Shown here piece after piece: positions 11,572-22,534 of a stretch of 64,000 bases of DNA. Below the pieces are notes generated by a model, which saw nothing but the letters and a program-made list of their open reading frames with translations, had not been told where the DNA came from and searched no databases. Source of the DNA: Manis javanica (taxonomy: Eukaryota > Chordata > Mammalia > Pholidota > Manidae); the NCBI RefSeq assembly GCF_040802235.1, contig NC_133156.1, positions 140,475,173 through 140,539,172 of the forward strand, read 5' to 3'. The number at the start of each line of letters is the position of its first letter. Position 1 is the stretch's first letter. Position numbers and translations under genes: made by a program.

Positions 11572-14500
11572 TTATACTCCACATATGAGTGAAACCATTT
11601 GGTACTTGTCTTTCTCTGCCTGGCTTATTTCACTGAGCATAATACCCTCTAGCTCCATCCATGTTGTTGCAAATGGTAGGATCTGTTTTTTCTTATAGCT
11701 GAGTAATATTCCATTGTGTATATGTACCACAGCTTCTTTATCCATTCTTCTACTGATGGACATTTAGGTTGCTACCATATCTTGGCTATTGTAAATAGTG
11801 CAGCGATAAACATAGGGGTGCATCTGTCTTTTTCAAACTGGAGTGCTGCATTCTTAGGGTAAATTCCTAGAAGTGGAATTCCTGGGTCAAATGGTATTTC
11901 TATTTTGAGCATTTTGATGTACCTCCATACTGCTTTCCACAATGGTTGAACTAATTTACATTCCCACCAGCAGTGTAGGAGGGTTCCCCTTTCTCCACAA
12001 CCTTGCCAACATTTGTTGTTGGTTGTCTTTTGGATGGCAGCTATCCTTACTGGTGTGAGGTGATACCTCATTGTAGTTTCAATTTGCATTTCTCTGATGA
12101 CAAGAGATGTGGAACATCTTTTCATGTGGCTGTTGGCCATCTGAATTTCTTCTTTAGAGAACTGTCTATTCAGCTCCTCTGCCCATTATTTAATTGGATT
12201 ATTTGCTTTTTGTTTGTTGAAGTGTGTGAGCTCTTTATATATTTTGGATGTCAACCCTTTGTCGGCTCTGTCATTTATGAATATATTCTCCCATACTGTA
12301 GGATACCTTTTTGTTCTATTGATGGTGTCCTTTGCTGTACAGAAGTTTTCAGCTTGATATAGTCCCATTTGTTCATTTTTGCTTTTATTTCCCTTGCCCA
12401 GGGAGATATATTCATGAAGAAGTCGCTAATGTTCACATCCAAGAGATTTTTGCCTATGTTCTTTTCTAAGAGTTTTATGGTTTCATGACTTACATTCAAG
12501 TCTTTGATCCATTTCTAATTTACTTTTGTGTATGGGGTTAGACAGTGATCCAGTTTAATGCTCTTACATGTAGCTGTCCAGTTTTGCCAGCACCATCTGT
12601 TGAAGAGTCTGTCATTTCCCCATTGTATGTCCATGGCCCCTTTATCGAATATTAGTTGACCATATATGTTTGGGTTTATGTTTGGAGGCTCTATTCTGTT
12701 CCATTGGTCTGTGGCTCTGTTCTTGTGCCAGTACCAAATTGTCTTGATTACTGTGGCTTTGTAGTAGAGCTTGAAGTTGGGGAGCGAGATCCTCCCCACT
12801 TTATTCTTCCTTCTCAGGATTGCTGTAGCTATTCAGGGTTTTTGGTGTTTCCATATGAATTTTTGAACTATTTGTTTTAGTTCATTGAAGAATGCTGTTG
12901 GTAATTTGATAGGGATTGCATCGAATCTGTATATTGCTTTGGGCAGGATGGCCATTTTGACAATATTAATTCTTCCTAGCCAGGAGCATGGGATGAGTTT
13001 CCATTTGTTAGTGATCTCTTTAATTTCTCTGAAGAGTGTCTTATAGTTTTCAGGGTATAGGTCTTTCACTTCCTTGGTTAGGTTTATTCCTAGGTATTTT
13101 TTTATTCTTGATGCTATTGTGAATGGAATTGTCTTCCTGATTTCTCTATTAGTTTATTGTTAGTGTATAGGAAAGCAACAGATTTCTGTGTGTTAATTTT
13201 GTATCCTGCAACTTTGCTGAATTCCAATAATAGCTCTAGTAGTTTTGGAGTGGAGTCTTTAGGGTTTTTTATGTACAGTATCATGTCATCTGCAAATAGT
13301 GACAGTTTAACTTCTTCTTTACCAATCTGGATTCCTTTATTTCTTTGTTTTATCTAATTGCCGTGGCTAGGACCTCCAGTATTATGTTGAAAACCTGGGG
13401 AGAGTGGGCATCCCTGTCTTGTTCCTGATTGCAGAGGAAAAGCTTTCAGCTTCTCGCTGTTCAGTATGATGTTGGCTGTGGGTTTATCATATATGGCCTT
13501 TATTATGTTGAGGCACTTGCCCTCTATACCCATTTTGTTGAGAGTTTTTATCATGAATGGATGTTGAATTTTGTCGAATGCTTTTTCAGCATCTATGGAG
13601 ATGATCATGTGGTTTTTGTCTTTCTTTTTGTTGATGTGGTGGATGATGTTGATGGATTTTCAAATGTTGTAACATCCTTGCATCCCTGGGAAGAATCCCA
13701 CTTGGTCATGGTGTATGATCCTTTTGATGTATTTTTGAATTCAGTTTGCTAATATTTTGTTGAGTATTTTTGCATCTACATTCATCAGAGATATTGGTCT
13801 GTAGTTTTCTTTTATGGTGGGGTCTTTGCCTGGTTTTGGTATTAGGGTGATGTTGGCTTCATAGAATGAGTTTGAGAGTATTCCCTCCTCTTATATTTTT
13901 CGAAAACTTTAGGGAGAATGGGTATTATGTCTTCTCTGTATGTCTGATAAAATTCCGAGGTAAATCCATCTGGCCTAGGGGTTTTGTTCTTGGGTAGTTT
14001 TTTGATTACCGCTTCAATTTCGTTGCTGGTAATTGGTCTGCTTAGATTTTCTGTTTCTTTCTGGGTCAATCTTGGAAGGTTGTATTTTTCTAGGAAGTTG
14101 TCCATTTCTCCTAGGTTTCCCAGCTTGTTAGCATATAGGTTTTCATAGTACTCTTTAATAATTCTTTGTATTTCTGTGGGGTCTGTCGTGATTTTTCCTT
14201 TCTCGTTTCTGATTCTGTTGATGTGTGTTGACACTCTTTTCCTCTTAATAAGTCTGGCTAGAGGCTTATCTATTTTGTTCATTTTCTTGAAGAACCAGCT
14301 CTTGGTTTCACTGACTTTTGCTATTGTTTTATTCTTCTCAATTTTATTTATTTCTTCTCTGATCTTTATTATGTCCCTCCTTCGGCTGACCTTAGGCCTC
14401 ATTTGTTCTTCTTTTTCCAATTTTGATAATTGTGACATTAGACCATTCATTTGGGATTGTTCTTCCTTCTTTAAATATGCCTGGATTGCTATATACTTTC

Positions 14501-15408
14501 CTCTTAAGACCGCTTTTGCTGCGTCCCACAGAAGTTGGGGCTTTGTGTTGTTGTTGTCATTTGTTTCCATATATTGCTGGATCTCCATTTTAATTTGGTC
14601 ATTGATCCATTGATTATTTAGGAGCATGTTGTTAAGCCTCCATGTGTTTGTGAGCCTTTTTGCTTTCTTTGTACAATTTATTTCTAATTTTATGCCTTTG
14701 TGGTCTGAAAAGTTGGTTGGTAGGATTTCAATCTTTTGGAATTTACTGAGGCTCTTTTTGTGGCCTAGTATGTGGTCTATTCTGGAGAATGTTTCATGTG
14801 CACTTGAGAAGAACGTGTATCCTGTTGCTTTTGGATGTAGAGTTCTATAGATGTCTATTAGGTCCATCTGTTCTAGTGTGTTGTTCAGTGCCTCTGTGTC
14901 CTTACTTATTTTCTGTCTGGTGGATCTGTCCTTTGGAGTGAGTGGTGTGTTGAAGTCTCCTAGAATGAATGTGTTGCATTCTATTTCCTCCTTTAATTCT
15001 GTTACTATTTGTTTCACATATGTTGGTGCTCCTGTATTGGGTGCATGTATATTTATAATGGTTATATCCTCTTGTTGGACTGAGCCCTTTATCATTATGT
15101 AATGTCCTTCTTTATCTTTTGTTACTTTCTTTATTTTGAAGTCTATTTTGTCTGATACTAGTATTGCAACACCTGCTTTTCTCTCTCTGTTGTTTGCATG
15201 AAATATCTTTTTCCATCCCTTGACTTTAAGTCTGTGCATGTCTTTGGGTTTGAGTCTCTTGTAAGCAGTATATGGATGGGTCTTGCTTTTTTATCCATTC
15301 TATTACTCTGTGTCTTTGGATTGGTGCATTCAGTCCATTTACATTTAGGGTGATTATTGAAAGGTATGTACTTACTGCCATTGCAGGCTTTAAGTTTGTG
15401 GTTACCAA
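11572..15408 (-). pseudogene. L1 ORF2p (endonuclease-reverse transcriptase), frameshifted
   Basis: The span of ~3,837 nt equals about 1,279 codons, close to the usual ~1,275 of L1 ORF2. Domains appear in order. The AP-like endonuclease (15408 to ~14600) shows TLNVNGLNAP, CLQET, ILGDFN and FSDHKGI, with the catalytic residues retained. A linker region follows. Reverse transcriptase shows TPRPDGFTSEFYQ near 13970, DAEKAFDK near 13585 and [11 protein letters not shown] near 13440; the FADD active site is still encoded at 13285-13296 but out of frame with its neighbours. The C-terminal Cys-rich region ([14 protein letters not shown]) lies near 12010-11950. The frame breaks near 15243, near 13870, just after [11 protein letters not shown], and at several points between 13300 and 11760. 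In a live element this protein nicks target DNA and reverse-transcribes the L1 RNA. Here it is dead. Confidence 0.93.
13285..13296 (-). other. Codons for the L1 reverse-transcriptase FADD motif
   Basis: The minus strand reads TTTGCAGATGAC (Phe-Ala-Asp-Asp), flanked by Leu-Ser-Leu and Met-Ile-Leu-Tyr codons, as in RT motif C. It is not in the same frame as motif B upstream, so a frameshift separates the two halves of the active site. Confidence 0.85.
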
Positions 15409-15573
15409 AGGTTCAAGGTTAGCTTCTTTACTATCTTACTGTCTAACTTAACTCACTTATTGAGCTATTATAAATACGGTCTGATGATTCTTTATTTCTC
15501 TCCCTTCTTATTCCTCCTCCTCCATTCTTACGTTGGATGTTTTGTTCTGTGCTCTTTTTAGGAGTGCTCCCAT

Positions 15574-16432
15574 CTAGAGCAGTCCCTGTAAGATGCCCTG
15601 TAGAGGTGGTTTGTGGGAGGCAAATTCCCTCAACTTTTGCTTGTCTGGGAATTGTTTAATCCCTCCTTCATGTTTAAATGATAATCGTGCTGGATACAGT
15701 ATTCTTGGTTCGAGGCCCTTCTGTTTCATTGCAATAAGTATATCATGCCATTCTCTTCTGGCCTGTAGGGTTTCTGTTGAGAAGTCTGATGATAGCCTAA
15801 TGGGTTTTCCTTTGTAGGTAACCTTTTTTCTCTCTGGATGCCTTTAATACTCTTTTCTTGTCTTTGATCTTTGCCATTTTAATTATTATGTGTCTTGGTG
15901 TTGCCCTCCTTGAATCCCTTGTCATGGGAGTTCTGTGTACCTCTGTGGTCTGAGAGGCCATTTCCTCACCTAGTTTGGGGAAGTTTTCAGCAATTATTTC
16001 TTCAAAGATACTTTCTGTCCCTTTTTCTCTCTCTTCTTCTTCTGGTACCCCTATAATGCAGATATTGTTCCATTTCAATTGGTCACACAGTTCTCTTAAT
16101 ATTCTGTTATTCCTGGAGATCCTTTTGTCTCTCTCTGTATCAGCTTCTCTGTGTTCCTGTTCTCTGTTTTCTAGTCCATTAATGGTCTCTTGAATCTCGT
16201 TCATTCTGCTTTGAAGTCCTTCCAGAGATTGTTTTATTTCTGTATTCTCCCTCCTTAGTTCTTGCATATTTCTCTGCAAGTCCATCAGCATGGTTATGAC
16301 TTTTGTTTTGAATTCTTTTTCAGGAAGATTGGTTAAATCTATCTCCCCAGGTTCTTTCTCAGGGGAAGATGTAGAAGATATCGAAGATGTCAGGGTTAGT
16401 CTTGTCTGGATCAAATTTTTTTGCCTTTTCAT
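15574..16432 (-). pseudogene. L1 ORF1p (RNA-binding chaperone), one frameshift
   Basis: It starts MKRQKNLIQTRL at 16432. The first 211 codons (16432-15797) give an acidic N-terminus, a coiled coil rich in E/R/N heptads (QSRMNEIQETINGLENRE and following) and the start of the RRM-like domain (NNICIIGVPEEEEREKGTES). The C-terminal domain continues in another frame from about 15830 to a TAG at 15574-15576 and includes a DFSTETLQARREWHDIL-like segment. The break falls in a run of six A (sense strand) near 15828, where five would keep the frame. Length is about 285 residues without the frameshift, somewhat shorter than human ORF1p (338). The protein forms trimers and coats L1 RNA. Confidence 0.9.
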
Positions 16433-17249
16433 GTTGATAGGTGCAGTGGTATGCTGTTGACTCGTCTGTCAGCTGGGAGAGCCAAGACTCTTTCCACTTG
16501 CTCCTGGCCTTTCTTTACTGGGACAACTGTGACCTCTAGTGGCTTGTGTTGGCCAATTGCATGTAGACTGGGTCTCTGTATCTTGCCGTGTCAGTATGGA
16601 GGAAGCTCCCTAGCTGTGGGCGTGGCCAGCCTCAGGCTGCTGCTCTGCTATGGTGGGGCCCTGGAGGGGTATTGGATGGGGGTCTGTTTAGCTGTTTACC
16701 TCCATGAGGGGTCTCAGAGCTGTTGCCCAGGGAGTTAGTTCACCCAGAGTTCTCTGGAATTTCCAGCTGCTAGACTGTGACCCGGGATGCTTTTGTCCAG
16801 CTGTGGGGTCCCTGTCCCTTTAAGACTTTCAAAAAGCACTCGCTTTTCTTTGTCCCAGGGGTTCAGGCTGCGGGACCTGTTCACAGGTCTTACTGTCCTA
16901 CTTCCCTAGTTTCTGGCACCCCATGCATGGACTGTGTATCTGTGCTCTGGTGCGGATGGCTAGGGCTGGGTGTTTAGCAGTCCTGGGCTCCCTCTTCCTC
17001 CCCACTCTGACTCCTCTCCTCCCACCGGGAGCTGGGGTGAGGGGCCTCAGGTACCGCCGGGCTGCAGCTTGTATCTTACCCCCTTCGCGAGGCACTGTGT
17101 TCTCGCAGGTGTGGATGTAGTCTGGCTGTTGTCTTGTGTCTTCTGGTCTGTCTTTTAGGTATAGTTGTATTTGTTGTACTTTCAAAAATATATATGTTTT
17201 TGGGAGGAGATTCCCACTGTCTTACTCATGCTGCCATCTTGGCTCCGGT
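16433..17249 (-). promoter_or_regulatory. L1 5' UTR with internal promoter and YY1-type site
   Basis: About 0.82 kb of relatively GC-rich sequence upstream of ORF1. The first ~20 bases contain GCCAAGATGGC (plus strand 'gccatcttggc' at 17233-17243), the same YY1-type motif that positions transcription start in human L1. CpGs survive at a few places (for example near 17085-17100) but many look decayed to TG/CA. A 95-codon open frame (17185-16898, minus) lies within it. Confidence 0.75.
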
Positions 17250-17259
17250 ATCATCTCTT
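17250..17259. repeat. Right target-site duplication of the L1
   Basis: ATCATCTCTT, identical to 11216-11225. The junction CTCTT/AAAT on the plus strand matches the TTTT/AA-like preference of the L1 endonuclease for first-strand nicking of a minus-oriented insertion. Confidence 0.9.
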
Positions 17260-18610
17260 AAATAGACCTCAGCAATATAATTTTGTGCCAGCCTCTTGGT
17301 GATTTATAACAATGAATTTTTAGAAGAAATATAACAGCAGACACAGCTGTGTTGTTCTGTTGCCTATGGTGTGGGTCTCTATCTTGCTGCAATGATGTCC
17401 TTATCATTCTACTGGGACAGTCTACTTCACAAAGGACAGGCTTCTGGTGAGTCTTGGTATACAGGATCTGCAGCGTCTATCATAAATCCCCAGATGATTT
17501 ACAGTATTATAGGCACTGGGGCAAAACTTTGCCAGATTGTGAGACCCTTTGATTGTGTCTTTGCACAAAGACCTTCCTCTATTTCAGTGCCACCTTTAGT
17601 TGTATCTGTGGCTCCCAGTGGTTTGACTGCTGATGGCTTAAGATGAGATGCCCTTGGAGGACTGTTTGCAGTTAGGTACAGACCTAGACTTAAAGAGACT
17701 CTTGCTTGCTGTTCACTGGCCTCATCTTTTGCCCTTCAGGAACAGCCAGGATTTTCACAGAAGCATCTTTACAATGTGGGGCATGGATGACCCATGGATG
17801 TCAGAGGTTGTCTTTCAAATTGAACTCCATGTTTAAAGGAAAGCTCTGCATCTCATACAGGAGACAAGGACAGATACTGGAGGTTCAGACTGATCTGGCC
17901 TATTTCAGTAGGATTATTACTACTATTTTGTTCTAAGATGAGAAGTTTGGGAATGTCAAAGCCAAATGGCACTCCAGGAAAATAGCTGTAAATCTGGACT
18001 CTCCTGGCCTGATCAGGTACTCCACTTGGCCACATTATTTCAGCTCTGACCATATCACTTAAGGCTCTCTTAACCATGAGCATCTTTGTACATGATCATG
18101 TCCCTACTCATGGGCTCAAAGCCTACTCTAGCAAAATGTCTAGAGGAAAAAGTCAGTGTTCTAAGTGAGGATGCTAATATCCATCCCACCCACACCCTCA
18201 TCTCAAAACCTTCCCTCCTGCCCTGCTCTGGGGAAGGTCCTAGTTTCCCTGCATTTAGCATCTACTTGCCCAGCTCAAGTCATCTGCTGGTGGCTGTTGA
18301 CATCTGGGCATCACAGGCGTAGGAGTAGGAATCACTCTGGACTCCGAAGATTTTGCCTGCATACGTCCCTCCTCTCTGAGAACTTATCCTCAGTTGGCTA
18401 CCCAGACACACCTTTCCTGAATGAAAACTAACTGTGTATTCTCACATGTCATTGAGTCCTGATGTCTGATGCTGACATTCACACTGTGAGTTGTCAAATA
18501 TTCTTCCCTTCTGCTAGTTTGGACTAGTGAGACAGGTTATTGGCTTCATTCACAAAAGAGTGAGTGGTTCACAAACCTAGGTGAGATGACAAGGGGAGAT
18601 GTAAAATAAA
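17260..18610. other. Intergenic DNA, nothing recognised
   Basis: This resumes the pre-insertion locus. Open frames at 17371-17646 (+, 91 codons), 17648-17836 (+) and 18165-18431 (+) overlap in different frames and lack domain features. I recognise no repeat family or RNA gene. Confidence 0.45.
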
Positions 18611-18615
18611 CAATG

Positions 18616-18655
18616 ATATTGGGTTGGCATCAAAGTTACTACTTTTTTGATTTTA
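18616..18655 (+). repeat. Mariner-like terminal sequence (weak)
   Basis: 'attgggttggcatcaaagtt' followed by a T-rich stretch resembles the end of a Tc1/mariner element (consensus of the type TTGGGTTGGCCAAAAAGTT). I do not see a matching opposite end. Confidence 0.3.
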
Positions 18656-18671
18656 AAAAAGATCTTGTTAA

Positions 18672-18812
18672 AAGAATGGTTCTTAACCTGGCTGTACATT
18701 AGAATCATCTGGGGAGCTTTTAAAAAATACTGACATTAAGGCTTTGCAATCCAAATATCTGAGGGAGGGTCCAAGACCTCCTGTTACAGCAGGTAGAGTA
18801 GAGAACCACTAA
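18672..18812. repeat. hAT-Charlie MER5-group element
   Basis: It begins 'aatggttcttaacctggctgtacattagaatcatctggggagctttt' and ends 'gagaaccact', the inverted termini of this MITE group. The centre is decayed. The exact subfamily is not assigned. Confidence 0.65.
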
Positions 18813-19251
18813 GTTCAATGTATAAACAAGTGCGGATGATTAGAAACAGTAAAATAATTGGGAAACATACATGAGGGGTTCAAACAACTTAGAGCAACTC
18901 TATAACTAAACAGAGTTGAGATGGTAAAAAGTACTTTATAAAAAGTGACATTAGAGTGTTTTTCATATTCACCTCCAATTTTCAAATCTTTATTATAAAA
19001 TACTACTGCTGAATTCTGTAGTCCTCAACTCATGAAGCTAAATAATTCTTTTTTTAAAACTAAAATAATTTCAGGTATTGGACTGAGTTGTTTATAGGTT
19101 TACTGAATCATTTTATCTTATTTAAATTTACTTTGGAGAGTTCGTGGTGAATATGTATTTTAATTGACTTTTTACCCAGGTTTGCTGAGGTATAATTGAC
19201 AATTAATCATGCATGTATTTAAGGTATAAAACTTGATGATTTGGTATATGT

Positions 19252-19683
19252 TGTCTTGCCTGAGAGTTTCAGCCTTGGGCAAGTTCACTAATGATTTACT
19301 GAGACCATGAAATGACAACAGAATGTTCTTGGGGCAAGAGGGTTTATACCCAGCTCTATTCTCACAGTGATAGGTCGAGCACTAGAATCAGGTTTGCATT
19401 CAGCAGTCTGCAGGTCTATAATCCACCTCTGTCTCTGCCTCTGGGCCCTCTGCCCCTGCAGTCGTCTCAGTCTCTGTCCTTGGTGCTGCCACCACTCCAA
19501 TCTCTGCTCTCCTGCAGCTGTGCAGCCCTAGCGTATTGCACAGAATGCTTTATATAGGGTCAATACTAACTTACTGCCCACACGTGTGCAAGCCTAACCC
19601 TCTGAGCATTACACGTGCACAGTGGGCAAGCAGACAAGGGTCAGGTGAGGATCCTGGCCATAGGAACTTTCATTTTCTCTACA
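19252..19683 (-). mobile_element. Solo endogenous-retrovirus LTR inside L1M
   Basis: A 432-bp unit with TG...CA termini, here in antisense (sense strand starts TGTAGAGAAAATGAAAG and ends CAGGCAAGACA). Sense-strand features are a TATA box CTATATAAAGC near 19557-19547, a G/C-rich leader, a second AT-box GGGTATAAACCC near 19351, and an A/T-rich 3' end. No viral gene sequence accompanies it, so internal sequence was lost by LTR-LTR recombination. Flanking 4-mers ATGT/GTGT differ at one base, giving only partial support for the duplication. I cannot name the family. Confidence 0.7.
19548..19557 (-). promoter_or_regulatory. TATA box of the solo LTR
   Basis: The minus strand reads CTATATAAAG, about 130 bp into the LTR and roughly 300 bp from its end, in the place expected for a retroviral U3/R promoter. 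Whether it fires is unknown. Confidence 0.45.
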
Positions 19684-19989
19684 GTGTATACATCTGACAT
19701 AATCACCAGAATCTAGTTAATATATCCATCACCTCACATAATTACCCTCTCTTTTTGTGTGTGTAGTGAGAACTGCTGTGAAAACATAACCCCGAGGTTC
19801 TTGTTCTTTGTTAGAAATGTGGTTCAATGCACTACATTGGTGTTCTTAGGTGAGTCACTTGGGGATCTTGCTATAAAAGTGGATTAAATACAGTAGGGCA
19901 GTTGTGGGGCATTGTTTTTCTAGCAAGCTCCTGGATGGTACGTATGCTGCTGACAAGACACTGTTAATTATCTTTCTCTGGATTTTGAA

Positions 19990-21400
19990 GCTCTGCTTTC
20001 AGATTCATTCACATTTAGGATCCCTGCATCTGCATGGTGATTGACTCCTTTATTAGTATGTCATATTTCTCTTTTTCCTTGGTAATACTCCTTCTGATGT
20101 CTCCTTGTTTGATATTAATATAGCCACTCCCGATTTCTTTCGGTTATACTTTTCCATCCTTCCATTTTATTTTTATCTATTTTTCTACTTTCTAACCCAT
20201 CTATGCCTTTATTTAAAGTGGGTTTCTTATATAGTTCAGTCTTTCTTTTTAATATAATCCCATAACTTCTGTCTTTTAATAAGGGTGTGTTAACCATTTA
20301 TATTTCATGTGATTATTGATGTGGTTTCTACAATCTTACTCTTGTTTTCTGTTTGTTCCATCTCTTTTTTTGTTCTTTTCTCTTTTTCTGTGTGCTTAAG
20401 GATTATTATATCCCATTTTATCTCCTATATTGGTTTATTGGTTACAACTCATTCATTTCCTCTTCTTTTGATGGATTCCTGGTGAAATGGCCTTACTGTT
20501 CCCCTTGGCTTGACTGAAATTTATACAGTCTTCTTCCTGCTTCTAGGCCACTGACTTCCTTTTTCTTAGAACATGTACTTTAGAAAACTTGTCATTGTAA
20601 ATTCTTTCTCTGCCCCTTTGAGATAACAAGGACCTGGAAGCCATCCTTTTGAAATGTACATCAAGGCAGATAAGGCTCCCCTGCCCAGGCTCTGAGGGCG
20701 GGTGGGAGCCCAACTGCAGTGAGCAGCAGTCAGCACACACGGCTGACTCCGTCCCAGTGGGGAGCCCTCCCCAGGGGCCCCCAGGCCTTTCCCATTAGCT
20801 CAGCCCAGCGTTTAAAACCTCCTGCATTTTGTTTCAATGGATTTGGATTCAAGCTCTTTCTCCTGTTGAACAGTGTTCCTTGCTATTTTTAGCAAGGATC
20901 TGGTGCAATTTTTCTTTTAAAAGAGTTTACAATGTATACGTTTGCTTTTCACCATCTACTTTCAAATTATATCACATCACCTACAAGAAACTTATGATCC
21001 CTCCCTCTCATCCTTTCTGCTATTATTGGTACACATTTTGCTTTTCCATGTGTTTTAAGTCCCATAATATATTTTAACTATCTGTGTCGATTATCTTTTA
21101 GAGTGATTAAGAGAAATATCTCTCATATTTACCTTACTTTTTCCATTTTCTTCACTCTTCCTTTCTTTGTGTAGATCTAAGTCTGTATCTGCTATCATAC
21201 TGCTTTTGCTTGATGAACTTTGAGCATTTCTTTAAGACCTTCTCTGCGGCCTTTTTCAGCTTTTGTTGTCCAGAACAGTCTTTATTTCACCTATTTTTTT
21301 TTTTGTGTATAGAGTTCTGGGTTGTCCAGTTTTTCTTTAAAACTCTTTTTAATGTATGGTTAAATTTGAAAAGCAAACTTTGAAAACCAAATAACCTATT
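19990..21400 (-). repeat. L1M ORF2/ORF1 remnant, antisense (possibly with another insert)
   Basis: 19990-20420 matches the antisense start of the L1 endonuclease region ('atattaatatagccactccc', 'aaagtgggtttcttatatag', 'catgtgattattgatgtgg'). 20940-21400 matches the antisense ORF1 end and spacer ('tagatctaagtctgtatctg', 'agtctttatttcacct', 'tatagagttctgggttg'). The interval 20560-20890 is GC-richer and does not look like L1; it may be another LTR-type insert. With 19171-19830 this is probably one old L1 lacking most of ORF2. Confidence 0.65.
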
Positions 21401-21949
21401 TCTTTTTTCTAGTTCTTTCAGGGACAGAAGGCAGGGTCCTTTCTGATAAAACCTGGTGCCCTCAGGTATGAAAAACTGAACACAGCCTAGCGCTTGGCCT
21501 CTTCTAGGGCCTGGAGAACATGGAGGGTATCAGACAGCTTCTGGGTCAACCACCTCCTACATTACACAAATGCTTCGGTGAGAATTCTGGGAGTGTCTCC
21601 TGAAACGTGAAGGAATAGTCTAGGTCAGTGAGGTATTAGAAACAGAGGTCTCCTCTATTCCAGGTCTCTGCCTAATAGAAGTTTTAAGTTTGGAGTCTAT
21701 ATGGCTTTTTCTCACTGTTAGAATAGGGATAATTTGCTTTGAAACTGCTTATACTTAATGAGGAAGCAGAAAATAGGGTGTTTCTAATTTCCTAAAATGA
21801 AATTTCACTAATATGCCATCAGTCTCTTTATGTTCCTCATGAAGGTCAGAACCTTTATTTAAGCAAAGAGAAATCAATTCACTCTATAACATGCTTAGCT
21901 TTTGAGATACTAGCAACTTACTTTTACACATAAATATTTTACTTAAGGC

Positions 21950-22388
21950 ACATTTCCTCTGAGTGCTGTGACATCAAATTATCACAAACTTGGTGGCTTG
22001 AAACGGTAGAAACACATCCCCTCACAGCCCTGGAGGCCAGTCCAAAACCAAGTGCCAGCAGAGCTATGCTCCCTCTGGGAATTCCAAGGGATGCTCCTTG
22101 TCCAGCTTCTGGTGCCCACCAGCTCTCCTTGGCTTCTGGTCACCTAACTCCAACCTCTGTCTTTTTCTTCACATTGCCTTCTCCTCTATTTGTGGGTCTC
22201 ATCTCCCTCTGTCAGGTCTCTGTCATACAATTGTAGTGACTTTTAGGCACCTCCCAGAAAATCACTTCTCCTCAGTGTTCTAAATTTAATCACATCAGCA
22301 GAGACCCTTTTTCCTTATAAAGTAACATCTATACAGGTTCCAGGTATTAGGACCTGATATATTTGGGTGGCCATTTTTCAATGCAGTG
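21950..22388 (-). repeat. MLT1-type MaLR LTR, antisense
   Basis: Landmarks in order: 'acaaacttggtggcttgaaac', 'tcacagccctggaggccag', 'ccagcttctggtgcc', 'tcttcacattgccttctcctc', 'cacatcagcagagacccttttt', and 'ggttccaggtattaggacctga'. This is the antisense of an MLT1/MST-class LTR (ERVL-MaLR), about 440 bp. Confidence 0.8.
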
Positions 22389-22534
22389 TTATTTTAATTT
22401 TAGTATATGCAAACTTTTCTTGAGAAACACTGTTCATGTGGGTTAGTAGAGAGTTATAAAGGCATTTCATAGCTGAAAGGAAGGTCTGCCTGCAGAGTCC
22501 TTTGATTTTGGGTTCTTAATTAGTAATAATTATA

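Larger units (their letters stand above)
11226..17249 (-). mobile_element. LINE-1, essentially full length (~6.02 kb), inactive
   Basis: The element reads on the minus strand. Its 5' end is at 17248 or 17249 (CCGGAGCCAAGATGGCAGC), followed by a 5' UTR of ~0.82 kb, ORF1 (16432-15574), a short spacer, ORF2 (about 15408-11572), and a 3' UTR of ~0.35 kb with an AATAAA next to a short A-rich tail. Perfect 10-bp duplications flank it. Both ORFs are readable by eye but carry frameshifts, so this copy cannot mobilise itself. It is much better preserved than the L1M fragments elsewhere in the window and therefore younger. The UTRs resemble pangolin L1s as I remember them. Confidence 0.95.
19171..19830 (-). 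repeat. L1M 3' UTR, antisense, split by an LTR
   Basis: The left part (19171-19251) reads 'ttgctgaggtataattgacaatta', a signature of old L1M 3' UTRs in antisense. The right part (19684-19830) continues with 'tgtatacatctgacataatcacc' and 'tagttaatatatccatcacctcac'. The two halves join sensibly once the LTR at 19252-19683 is removed. Confidence 0.7.

Noticed and set aside
12003-12362. 119-codon plus-strand frame with apparent membrane segments
   Set aside because: Antisense of L1 ORF2 C-terminal sequence.
14176-15102. Plus-strand hydrophobic frames of up to 145 codons that look like membrane proteins
   Set aside because: They are antisense shadows of A-rich L1 ORF2; T-rich complements always read as Phe/Leu/Ile/Ser.
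13842-15239. A 465-codon frame that could be taken for a host gene
   Set aside because: It is the endonuclease-to-RT part of L1 ORF2, inside an element with duplications at both ends.
17371-17836. Pair of consecutive open frames after the L1
   Set aside because: Different frames, no splice or domain evidence; treated as chance.
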